Below, in pieces: positions 1 to 8,432 of a DNA stretch of 8,432 bases (position 1 is the first letter of the stretch; each line of letters begins with the position of its first letter). The notes under the pieces were generated by a model. The model ran no database searches and had not been told where the DNA came from. It worked only from the letters and a program-made list of their open reading frames with translations. The stretch is from Deinococcus marmoris (GTDB lineage Bacteria; Deinococcota; Deinococci; Deinococcales; Deinococcaceae): positions 1 to 8,432 of the forward strand of contig NZ_MSTI01000092.1 of the NCBI RefSeq assembly GCF_001949125.1, in the 5' to 3' direction. The translations under genes were made by a program, and so were the position numbers.

Positions 1-296
1 GGGTCGTGACCAACGACCCAGCTTTACAGACTGCGGACGACGTGCGCCAGACGCTCGTCGTCCGCTGGGCTGCCCTGGTCTTTCACCGCGAACTGAAGCA
101 GATCACAGGGATTGAAGGCTGTCAGTGCCGTCTAGGACGATCTCAGCGCAATCATGTTGGCATAGCGATGCTGGTCTGGATTCGATTGGCCCAAGCTGCG
201 CGAGAGGCAAAGAAGACGATATACGCACTGAAATTTGGCCTCCTCGACGAGTACATGCGTCAGCAACTTGCTAACCCATTTGTAAGTTTCGCGTAA
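1..296 (+). CDS. DDE transposase, C-terminal part (IS4/IS701-like), probably inactive
   Basis: This reading frame is open at the left window edge and ends at TAA 294-296, so only about the last 97 residues are present. It matches the C-terminal region of DDE transposases of the IS4 superfamily: a VVTND strand, then RW...FHRELKQ, then the family-typical TGIEGCQCR...SQRNH block and a C-terminal LLDEYMRQQL segment. In the YREK signature (Y-x2-R-x3-E-x6-K) the Arg (codon 63-65) and Lys are kept, but the catalytic Glu position holds Leu (ctg 75-77). The Tyr position is also Leu, although related proteins often vary there. The Glu loss suggests an inactive copy; this relies on my recollection of the family alignment. 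GC content is lower than in the neighbouring genes, as expected for a mobile element. The gtg at 6 is internal, not a start. The transposase assignment is firm, the subfamily is not. Confidence 0.8.
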   Translation, partial: VVTNDPALQTADDVRQTLVVRWAALVFHRELKQITGIEGCQCRLGRSQRNHVGIAMLVWIRLAQAAREAKKTIYALKFGLLDEYMRQQLANPFVSFA

Positions 297-347
297 GCCC
301 TACATCTATCACTGCGCCGTTTTGCGACATGCGCTAGACTCGGGGGC
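297..347. other. IS end / promoter junction (51 bp)
   Basis: This short gap lies between the transposase stop and the predicted leaderless small ORF. The IS terminal inverted repeat should fall here, but its partner is outside the window, so the boundary cannot be placed. The right part holds the predicted -10 box at 335-340. No stem followed by a T-run, and so no intrinsic terminator, is seen. Confidence 0.4.
335..340 (+). promoter_or_regulatory. Predicted -10 box for leaderless small ORF and SNF2 gene
   Basis: TAGACT is followed by exactly 7 nt and then GTG at 348. The same spacing occurs at mscS, DUF305 and trmFO in this window. If transcription starts at or near 348, the mRNA is leaderless. 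No good -35 box is seen; the best-placed hexamer is CTGCGC at 312-317 (17-nt spacer), which may lie within the IS end. Confidence 0.55.
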
Positions 348-439
348 GTGTTTTTGTTTGCGGTGAATCTTGGGGTCCTCTGGCCCGCCCTGCTGGGGCC
401 GATGGTGTTGGGGCCTATGGTATTGGTTCAGGTGCGGGG

Positions 440-443
<4 letters not shown>
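348..443 (+). CDS. Predicted leaderless 31-aa hydrophobic small ORF, coupled to SNF2 gene
   Basis: A GTG-initiated ORF of 31 codons ends at TGA 441-443, overlapping the SNF2 ATG (440-442) as ATGA. The predicted peptide is strongly hydrophobic: residues 2-27 carry no charge, and only Arg30 near the end is charged. It could span a membrane once or act as a leader peptide. It contains a duplicated GPMVL unit (residues 17-21 and 22-26) from a 15-bp tandem repeat. Evidence for expression is the TAGACT box ending 8 nt before the GTG, the same arrangement as at three other genes here, and the ATGA overlap typical of translational coupling. A second in-frame GTG at 363 is a less likely start. I recognise no homologue. 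It could instead be untranslated 5' leader of the SNF2 gene. Function unknown. Confidence 0.4.
395..424 (+). repeat. Imperfect 15-bp tandem duplication
   Basis: Two adjacent copies, 395-409 (ggggccgatggtgtt) and 410-424 (ggggcctatggtatt), match at 13 of 15 positions. The unit is five codons, so the small-ORF frame is kept and GPMVL is duplicated. It lies just upstream of the SNF2 start and may reflect replication slippage. Confidence 0.8.
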
Positions 444-3814
<3,371 letters not shown>

Positions 3815-3840
3815 GCCGGGCTTGTTGCTTACGCTGCCGC

Positions 3841-4479
3841 TCAATGATGCGTCATATCCATCTGCGGCGCGGGCAACGGCTCGGCCCCCCGCTCCTTGAG
3901 CATCTCGGTCATGCTCCTGATCTCGGCACTCTGGCTGGCCTCGATCTGGCGGGCCAGCGCCTGCACCTCTGGGCGAACGCCCGCGCCCAGAGCGGGTTCG
4001 GCCATCATCAATGCCCCCTGGTGGTGGCGGGTCATCAGTTGCAGGAAGGTGACCTCGGCCTGCGCGGGGGGCAGGGTGTCCAGGCTGGCCACCTGCTGCG
4101 GCGTCGCCATGCCCATGCCCATGCCCAGGGCATGTTCGGTGGTCATGCCCGCGCCGCCCCACGGACGGTTCCACAGGGTCAGCCAGCCGTGCATCTGCCC
4201 GATCTGCTCCTGCTGAGACAGCATGATGTCCAGCGCCAGCGTGCGGACGGCAGGATTTTTTCCACGCTCGCGGATGCGGGTGGACAGGTCCACGGCCTGC
4301 GCGTGGTGCTGGATCATCTCGCGCACGAAGCGGACCTCGGTGCTGCCCTCGGCGGGGCCGCTGCTCTGGTTGAGGCGGGGCAGCAGCAAGAGCGCCGCCA
4401 GTCCCAGGGCCAGCACCAGCAGCACGGCGTGCAGGGCCAGTCGGCGGCCAGTTTCTCTGTGGGCGGTTGAACGGGACAT
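3841..4479 (-). CDS. DUF305 family membrane-anchored protein, probable metal binding
   Basis: A 212-aa protein with a basic N-terminus (RETGRR, 8-13) and one hydrophobic segment (about 15-34) that should serve as an uncleaved signal anchor, placing the rest outside the membrane. No lipobox Cys is seen. The DUF305 domain (ferritin-like helical bundle) follows, with two repeated motifs: MIQHHAQAVDLS (55-66) and LMTRHHQGALMMA (148-160). Met/His-rich elements, MGMGMGM (120-124 region) and a C-terminal MDMTHH, suggest binding of copper or another soft metal. That is an inference; the family's biochemical role is poorly defined. The frame continues upstream to 4635, but ATG 4479 is preferred because TATACT (4492-4487) lies exactly 7 nt upstream, and a start further out would lose the clean signal anchor. 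It is divergent from the MscS gene and convergent with the SNF2 gene. Confidence 0.92.
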   Translation of the reverse strand: MSRSTAHRETGRRLALHAVLLVLALGLAALLLLPRLNQSSGPAEGSTEVRFVREMIQHHAQAVDLSTRIRERGKNPAVRTLALDIMLSQQEQIGQMHGWLTLWNRPWGGAGMTTEHALGMGMGMATPQQVASLDTLPPAQAEVTFLQLMTRHHQGALMMAEPALGAGVRPEVQALARQIEASQSAEIRSMTEMLKERGAEPLPAPQMDMTHH

Positions 4480-4486
4480 GCGGGTC

Positions 4487-4492
4487 AGTATA
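4487..4492 (-). promoter_or_regulatory. Predicted -10 box for leaderless DUF305 gene
   Basis: On the minus strand TATACT, close to consensus, is followed by 7 nt (4486-4480) and the ATG at 4479. There is no room for a Shine-Dalgarno if transcription begins at the ATG. No convincing -35 hexamer is seen near 4510-4515. Confidence 0.65.
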
Positions 4493-4525
4493 GGAACGGC
4501 CTCTGTGGGCGAATGACCTGCGCCG

Positions 4526-4531
4526 TAGACT
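4526..4531 (+). promoter_or_regulatory. Predicted -10 box for leaderless MscS-DUF218 operon
   Basis: TAGACT is followed by 7 nt (4532-4538) and the ATG at 4539, identical in hexamer and spacing to the box before the small ORF at 348. Its -35 region (about 4503-4508, CTGTGG, weak) overlaps the upstream region of the divergent DUF305 promoter. Confidence 0.65.
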
Positions 4532-4538
4532 GCGGGCA

Positions 4539-5690
4539 ATGGCAAACCAAGTCGATACCTCTCGCCTGCTGGGGGTCGATACCATCTCGGGCATCGTGGA
4601 CCGGGCCTGGACCGACACGGCGCGGGCCGCTGCACAGTACGGCCCGACGCTGCTGCTGGCGCTGGCGCTGGTGGCGCTCTACTCGCTGGTCTTCTGGATC
4701 ATCTCGCGCGTGTTGCACGGCGCGGTCAAGCGGGTCGTGCCGCCCGACGCCCGGTCCGTCACGCACCGCATCCTGCGCGTGGTGCTGCGCCTGACCCTGC
4801 TGATGCTGGTGCTGATCTCGGTCACGGCGCTGTTTCCGCCGCTGACAAGGTACGGCCCGGCCATCTTCCGGGTCTACGCGCTGCTGCTGCTGCTGTACGT
4901 GGGCTGGAACCTGCTGGACCACCTGCTGCACCGCCAGACCCTGCGCTGGGGCCTGGACGCCAGCCTGGAACTGCTGATGAAAAACGTGGTGAGGGTGGTC
5001 TGGGCCATGAGCGGCATCTACCTGATCTTCGAGCAGTTCAACGTGAACCTGCTGCCGATCCTGGGCGGGCTGGGCGTGCTGGGGCTGGCGGTGGGGTTTG
5101 CCGCGCAGGACATCCTTGCCAACCTGATCAGCGGCGTGACCCTGCTGCTGGACCGGCCCTTTCGCATCGGCGACTGGATTCGCGTGAAGGACCAGGAAGG
5201 ACAGGTCAGCGGCCTGACCCTGCGGACCACCCGCATCCGCACCCGCGACAACGAATTCGTGTCCATCCCCAACAAGGACGTGGCCGGGGCCGTGGTGGTC
5301 AACCTGACGGCGGGCGGCCCACTGCGCCTGAACGTGCTGATCGGCGTGGAGTACAAGGAGCGGGTGGAGGACGTGCGCCGCATCCTGCTGGACGTCATGA
5401 CCGCGCATCCCAGGACCGAGAAGGAACCCGCCCCGCTGCTGCTGGTCAGGGAGCTGAGCGCGTCGAGCGTGGACGTGATCATGCGCTTCTGGGTCAGCGA
5501 GGCCAACATCGCCTCCTACCCGGTGATTTCCATGCAGATCAGGGAAGCGGCCAAGGAAGCCTTGCAGGCAGGCGGTATGAGCCTGCCCTTTCCGCACCTG
5601 CAAGTGCATATCGACGGCGCGAAGGGGCTGGAGGCGTTTCTGCCCGTCGCGCCGGAACGCCTGCCCCTGCCCCAGCGTGAGGAACATTGA
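4539..5690 (+). CDS. MscS-family mechanosensitive ion channel
   Basis: A 383-aa inner-membrane channel that probably opens under membrane tension to release solutes during hypo-osmotic shock. Hydrophobic segments lie at about 37-57, 81-99, 108-129 and 149-166. The pore helix follows at about 172-203, with the characteristic run LGGLGVLGLAVGFAAQDILA, then DRPFRIGDWI (205-214) opening the cytosolic beta domain. The alpha/beta vestibule includes TRIRTRDNEFVSIPN (231-245), and the C-terminal signature LPFPHLQVHI lies at 349-358. It is longer than E. coli MscS (286 aa) because of extra N-terminal membrane segments, as in many MscS homologues. ATG 4539 is chosen because the -10 box is 7 nt upstream. 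The stop overlaps the start of the DUF218 gene by 4 nt, so the two are probably one operon. Family assignment is firm; gating and selectivity cannot be told from sequence. Confidence 0.95.
   Translation: MANQVDTSRLLGVDTISGIVDRAWTDTARAAAQYGPTLLLALALVALYSLVFWIISRVLHGAVKRVVPPDARSVTHRILRVVLRLTLLMLVLISVTALFPPLTRYGPAIFRVYALLLLLYVGWNLLDHLLHRQTLRWGLDASLELLMKNVVRVVWAMSGIYLIFEQFNVNLLPILGGLGVLGLAVGFAAQDILANLISGVTLLLDRPFRIGDWIRVKDQEGQVSGLTLRTTRIRTRDNEFVSIPNKDVAGAVVVNLTAGGPLRLNVLIGVEYKERVEDVRRILLDVMTAHPRTEKEPAPLLLVRELSASSVDVIMRFWVSEANIASYPVISMQIREAAKEALQAGGMSLPFPHLQVHIDGAKGLEAFLPVAPERLPLPQREEH
5678..5683 (+). promoter_or_regulatory. Possible ribosome binding site for DUF218 gene
   Basis: TGAGGA inside the end of the MscS gene resembles a Shine-Dalgarno but is only 3 nt from the TTG at 5687. 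It may support reinitiation at the overlapping stop/start rather than efficient independent initiation. Confidence 0.35.
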
Positions 5691-6511
5691 CCCGGCTCCT
5701 CCCGGCCCGCTCCCGGCTCGTCTTCCGCGCCGTGTGGCCCGGTATGCTGGGCGGCGCGGCCATCGGTGCAGCTCTGGGTGTTCTGGCCGCCTTTCTGGGA
5801 CAGGTCCGTGCCCCCGAAGGTCTGTTGCTGCTGCTCATTCTGGCTGGCGGAGTGGCCGGAGTCTTCACCGCCAGCCGCCGGATTCTGCACGTCGGCGCTG
5901 GAACGCTGGCACTGCTGATCTCGCTGTGCCTGCTGACCCCTGTGCTGCGCGCCCCGCTGAACGCCTTAGCGCTCTCTCAGCCGCCGCAGAAGGCCGACGC
6001 CATCGTGGTCCTGGGCGGCAGCGTGCAGTGCGGCACATCGGCGCTGGAATCTCCCAGCCTGAGCCGCCTGCTGGCAGGTCTAAACCTGTGGCGGGCCGGA
6101 TACGCGCCCACCGTGACCGTCTCCGAGCAGTCCGATATCTTCTCGGCCACCTGCCCAAAAATGAGCGTCATCGAGCGCGAAATCATCCGGGGGCTGTATC
6201 CGGAAAACGGCCCGCGAGTCGTGACCCTGAGCAACGTCACCACCACCACCGACGAGGCCGCTCGCGTGCGCGATCTGGCGGCGGCGCGGGGCTGGAAGCA
6301 GATTCTTCTGGTGACCAGCCCCAGCCACTCGCGCCGCGCGGCGGGCATTTTCGCCTCGCAGGGCGTCACGGTGATCAGCGTACCGGCCCCTGAAACACGC
6401 TTCGATTTCACACTGCCGCTGCCCTCGGACCGCCTGTATGCCCTGCAAACGGTGCTGTACGAGTGGCTCTCGCGCATCAAAAAGGAAGTAGGCGGCACGC
6501 CGGAACGGTGA
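5687..6511 (+). CDS. DUF218/YdcF-family membrane protein (SanA/ElyC-like)
   Basis: With the TTG start this is 274 aa: a basic N-terminus (R3, R8, R10, R14), three hydrophobic segments (about 18-39, 45-61, 67-87), then a DUF218 domain. That domain shows KADAIVVLGG (102-111), the LLAGLNLWRAGYAPTVTVS stretch (128-146), SNVTTTTDEA (182-191) replacing the usual S-x-N-T-x-E-N-A motif, and ILLVTSPSHSRRA (206-218), matching the LVTS..H..RA signature. Relatives in E. coli (YdcF, SanA, ElyC) are linked to envelope integrity; the enzymatic activity is unclear. The TTG overlaps the MscS stop (TTGA) and keeps the positive-inside N-terminus. Alternative starts are GTG 5732 and ATG 5744. No separate promoter is seen, so it is probably transcribed from 4538 with the channel gene. 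A link to osmotic or envelope stress is an inference from pairing. Confidence 0.85.
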   Translation: MTRLLPARSRLVFRAVWPGMLGGAAIGAALGVLAAFLGQVRAPEGLLLLLILAGGVAGVFTASRRILHVGAGTLALLISLCLLTPVLRAPLNALALSQPPQKADAIVVLGGSVQCGTSALESPSLSRLLAGLNLWRAGYAPTVTVSEQSDIFSATCPKMSVIEREIIRGLYPENGPRVVTLSNVTTTTDEAARVRDLAAARGWKQILLVTSPSHSRRAAGIFASQGVTVISVPAPETRFDFTLPLPSDRLYALQTVLYEWLSRIKKEVGGTPER

Positions 6512-6564
6512 GGCGAGTCCCGGAAATCCCCTCCCGCGCACTGCGTTTCCCATTCCACCTCCCC

Positions 6565-6570
6565 TAAACT
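6565..6570 (+). promoter_or_regulatory. Predicted -10 box for leaderless trmFO
   Basis: TAAACT is followed by 7 nt (6571-6577) and the ATG at 6578. The upstream sequence is C-rich and contains no Shine-Dalgarno. A weak -35 candidate is CTGCGT at 6541-6546 (18-nt spacer). The 66-bp gap from the DUF218 stop shows no intrinsic terminator, so read-through from upstream is possible. Confidence 0.6.
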
Positions 6571-6577
6571 GCCACCC

Positions 6578-7990
6578 ATGACCACTCCTTTTTACATCAC
6601 CGTGATCGGCGCGGGCCTGGCCGGGTCCGAGGCCGCGCTGGCCGCCGCCAGCCAGGGCGTGCGCGTGCGCCTGCACGAGATGCGGCCCGTCAAGATGACC
6701 CCCGCGCACCGTTCGGGCGGCTTTGCCGAACTGGTGTGCAGCAACTCGCTGGGCGGCGAGGGCGAACGCCAGAGCAAGGGGCTGCTCCAGGCCGAACTTC
6801 GCAGCGTGGGCGGCGGCATCGTGACGGCGGCGGACGCCTCCAAACTGCCCGCCGGAAATGCCCTGGCCGTGGAACGCGACGAATTCAGCGCGCGGGTGAC
6901 GAAAGCCGTGCGCGAACATCCGCTGATCGAAGTCGTTGAAGGCGAGGTGGAGGCCGTGCCGGAAGGCATTGCTGTGATCGCCTCCGGCCCCCTGACCAGC
7001 GACGCCCTGGCCGCCGACGTGGCGCGGCTGACGGGCAGCGAACGCCTCAGCTTTTACGACGCCGCCGCCCCGGTGATCGACTTTTCCAGCATCGATATGG
7101 ACGTGTGCTGGCGGGCCGGGCGCTATGACCAGAGCGCCGATTACATCAACTGTCCGTTTACCAAAGACGAGTATCTGGCCTTTTTCGGCGCGCTGGAACA
7201 GGCCCGCGCCCACACGCCACACGACTGGGAAAAGCTGGAATTCTTCGAGGGCTGCATGCCTATCGAGGAAATTGCCCGCCGGGGCGTAGACACTCCGCGC
7301 TTTGGCCCCATGTCGCCCAAAGGTCTGGACGATCCGCGCACCGGGCGCTGGCCCTACGCCGTGGCTCAGCTCCGTCAGGAAGACCGCGAGGGGCGGCTGT
7401 GGTCCCTGGTGGGCTTTCAGACGGGCCTGAAGTGGGGCGATCAGAAGGCGGTGGTGCAACTGATCCCCGGTTTAAAAGACGCAGAGATCGTGCGTTACGG
7501 CGTGATGCACCGCAACACCTACCTGAACGCGCCGCAGGTGCTGGACTCCACGCTGCAACTGCGCGCCGATCCGCAGAAGTTTGTGGCAGGCGTGCTGGCC
7601 GGAACCGAGGGCTATCTGGAAAGTGCCGCGACAGGCTGGCTTGCCGGAACGAATGCGGCGCGGCTGGCGCTGGGGTTAACGCCGCTCACCCCGCCTGCCG
7701 AGTCCATGCTAGGCGGGCTGGTGCGCTACCTCGCCAGCGCCAACCCGAAAAACTTCCAGCCCATGAACGTCAACTGGGCGCTGGTGCCCGAACTGCCCGC
7801 GCCGCAGCCGGGGCCAAATGGCAAGGTCCGCAAGTTGGGCAAGCAGGAAAAACGCCCGATCCTGTTCCGGCGCGGCCTGAACGCCTTCATGGCCTGGGCG
7901 GGGGAGGAGGCGGGCTTGCAGGTGACGCCGCCGCCCGTGCCGCATGGGGAGGAGAGTGCGGAGGCTCAGGTGCAGCCGGTTTTGCGCTGA
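6578..7990 (+). CDS. trmFO: Methylenetetrahydrofolate-tRNA-(uracil-5-)-methyltransferase TrmFO
   Basis: A 470-aa cytoplasmic flavoprotein that makes m5U54 (ribothymidine) in the tRNA T-loop, using 5,10-methylenetetrahydrofolate as carbon donor with FAD and NAD(P)H. Seen: an N-terminal Rossmann motif VIGAGLAGSEAA (9-20), HEMRP (33-37), ELVCSNSLGG (51-60) with Cys54, and FFEGCMPIEEIA (222-233) with Cys226. These two cysteines match the functional pair (C53 and C226) in Bacillus subtilis TrmFO. Also present are GPMSPKGL (243-250), QTGLKWGDQK (281-290), GVMHRNTY (308-315) and the C-terminal FQPMNVNW (393-400). About 30 residues longer than usual, mostly a Pro/Glu-rich tail. The ATG is fixed by the -10 box 7 nt upstream and by the FAD motif starting at residue 9. 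It stands alone on the plus strand, with an IS just downstream. All key residues are present, so it is probably functional. Confidence 0.97.
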   Translation: MTTPFYITVIGAGLAGSEAALAAASQGVRVRLHEMRPVKMTPAHRSGGFAELVCSNSLGGEGERQSKGLLQAELRSVGGGIVTAADASKLPAGNALAVERDEFSARVTKAVREHPLIEVVEGEVEAVPEGIAVIASGPLTSDALAADVARLTGSERLSFYDAAAPVIDFSSIDMDVCWRAGRYDQSADYINCPFTKDEYLAFFGALEQARAHTPHDWEKLEFFEGCMPIEEIARRGVDTPRFGPMSPKGLDDPRTGRWPYAVAQLRQEDREGRLWSLVGFQTGLKWGDQKAVVQLIPGLKDAEIVRYGVMHRNTYLNAPQVLDSTLQLRADPQKFVAGVLAGTEGYLESAATGWLAGTNAARLALGLTPLTPPAESMLGGLVRYLASANPKNFQPMNVNWALVPELPAPQPGPNGKVRKLGKQEKRPILFRRGLNAFMAWAGEEAGLQVTPPPVPHGEESAEAQVQPVLR

Positions 7991-8064
7991 GGAGTGATGT
8001 AATACGGATTCCGCTTAATTACCGTATAGAGGCCAAGAGGCCACCCTCAGTACCCGACACTTTC
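7991..8064. other. trmFO-IS junction with inverted repeat
   Basis: This 74-bp gap between trmFO and the transposase stop should contain the IS end, but the boundary cannot be placed without the other terminus. It is less GC-rich than trmFO. ATACGG at 8002-8007 and CCGTAT at 8022-8027 form a perfect 6-bp inverted repeat around a 14-nt loop, and CGGATTCCG (8005-8013) is itself a small palindrome. No T-run follows, so it is not a typical intrinsic terminator. Confidence 0.5.
8028..8043. repeat. Perfect tandem 8-mer (AGAGGCCA x2)
   Basis: AGAGGCCA occurs twice in direct tandem (8028-8035 and 8036-8043), right after the inverted repeat and just before the transposase stop. It may be part of the IS terminus; its role is not known. 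Confidence 0.7.
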
Positions 8065-8432
8065 TCAGGCGGTCCTCTGGGGCGGCATCCAGAGTTGAAT
8101 GAGATTGAGAAGATCCTCAGCCGAATCCCCAATTTGACGGGAACACGCCCGGACGAGTGATCGGAGGCCCAGACTGATAACGCTCCACGCTCGGCGTCCA
8201 TGTTTTTTGAGCGCTGCCTCTTGGTCGATCCCGACCAAGACACTCCAGACGTAACCTAGAATGAGCAGACAGAGGAGGCGCGTGACATGGGCTGGAAGGG
8301 TCATGTGGGTGTTTTCCAGATTGAAGCCCTTGGTTTTGAGCGCCCGGAACAGGCATTCGATCTTCCAACGCTGGCGATAGCCCTTCAGAATGTGCTGGCC
8401 TTTGGTGGCATTGCTCGCCACAATCAGGGCTT
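8065..8432 (-). CDS. IS4-family transposase, C-terminal part
   Basis: This minus-strand frame enters from beyond the right window edge and ends at TGA (8067-8065), leaving about 122 residues. It shows the IS4-family C-terminal signature YREK intact: Y-x2-R-x3-E-x6-K within YRQRWKIECLFRALK, followed by TKGFNLENTH, a strong IS4 family marker. The codons upstream of the gtg at 8421 read ALIV and fit the preceding strand of the domain, so that gtg is internal. The catalytic Glu is present here, unlike in the left-edge transposase, and the two proteins are clearly different families. The rest of the gene and the distal IS end lie outside the window, so whether the element is complete is unknown. 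Lower GC than the chromosomal genes. It points inward, toward trmFO, and is convergent with it. Confidence 0.88.
   Translation of the reverse strand, partial: ALIVASNATKGQHILKGYRQRWKIECLFRALKTKGFNLENTHMTLPAHVTRLLCLLILGYVWSVLVGIDQEAALKKHGRRAWSVISLGLRSLVRACSRQIGDSAEDLLNLIQLWMPPQRTA

Noticed and set aside
3815..3840. Bidirectional terminator between SNF2 and DUF305
   Set aside because: The 26-bp convergent gap has no stable stem or T-run that I can see.
4120..4134. Perfect 15-bp palindrome CATGCCCAGGGCATG next to gcccat repeats
   Set aside because: It lies inside the DUF305 coding region and follows from the GMGMGM codons; no reason to call it an operator or terminator.
4480..4635. Upstream extension of the DUF305 frame (52 extra residues)
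   Set aside because: It would cross the divergent promoter region and the start of the MscS gene, and would bury the signal anchor. TATACT 7 nt before ATG 4479 supports the shorter form.
4485..5687. 400-codon minus-strand frame opposite the MscS gene
   Set aside because: Low-complexity Gln/His-rich translation, no motifs, fully antisense to a clear MscS protein.
6080..7459. 459-codon minus-strand frame opposite DUF218 and trmFO
   Set aside because: His/Ala/Gly-rich shadow spanning two unrelated real genes.
8028..8043. Tandem AGAGGCCA as a target-site duplication or excision footprint
   Set aside because: The copies are adjacent with nothing between them, whereas a duplication would flank the element. 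A footprint is possible but unsupported by this sequence alone.

Overview
The window looks like a piece of a Deinococcus-type chromosome. The interior (about 340-7990) is strongly GC-rich, with G/C-ending codons. It encodes a TrmFO-type folate-dependent tRNA methyltransferase and a SWIM-SNF2 helicase. Four of its transcription units begin with the same architecture: a TAnACT -10 box, exactly 7 nt, then the start codon. That is the leaderless-mRNA layout known to be common in Deinococcus. The genus is an inference; no rRNA or other marker is present. Both ends are visibly less GC-rich and carry cut-off transposase genes from two different DDE (IS4-superfamily) insertion sequences.

Layout, left to right: (1) 1-296 (+), C-terminal part of an IS transposase that appears to have lost its catalytic glutamate. 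(2) 335-3814 (+), a leaderless-type promoter, a predicted 31-codon hydrophobic small ORF (348-443), then a 1124-aa SWIM-SNF2 ATPase whose ATG overlaps the small ORF's stop codon (ATGA). (3) 3841-4479 (-), a membrane-anchored DUF305 protein with two His-His motifs, convergent with the helicase. (4) 4480-4538, a 59-bp divergent promoter region serving DUF305 leftward and an MscS channel rightward. (5) 4539-6511 (+), the MscS-family channel and a DUF218/YdcF-like membrane protein, overlapping by 4 nt and so probably one operon. (6) 6578-7990 (+), trmFO with its own leaderless-type promoter. (7) 7991-8064, a short gap with an inverted repeat and a tandem 8-mer, probably containing an IS end. (8) 8065-8432 (-), C-terminal part of an IS4-family transposase with an intact YREK motif; its 5' part lies beyond the window.

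The genes do not form one pathway. MscS and DUF218 both act in the cell envelope (osmotic release and envelope maintenance, respectively). DUF305 is probably an exported metal-binding protein. TrmFO modifies tRNA. The SNF2 protein probably remodels nucleic acid-protein complexes. I see no defence island, CRISPR array, tRNA, rRNA or phage module. The least described element is the predicted leaderless small ORF translationally coupled to the SNF2 gene, together with the uniform -10/start spacing across the window.
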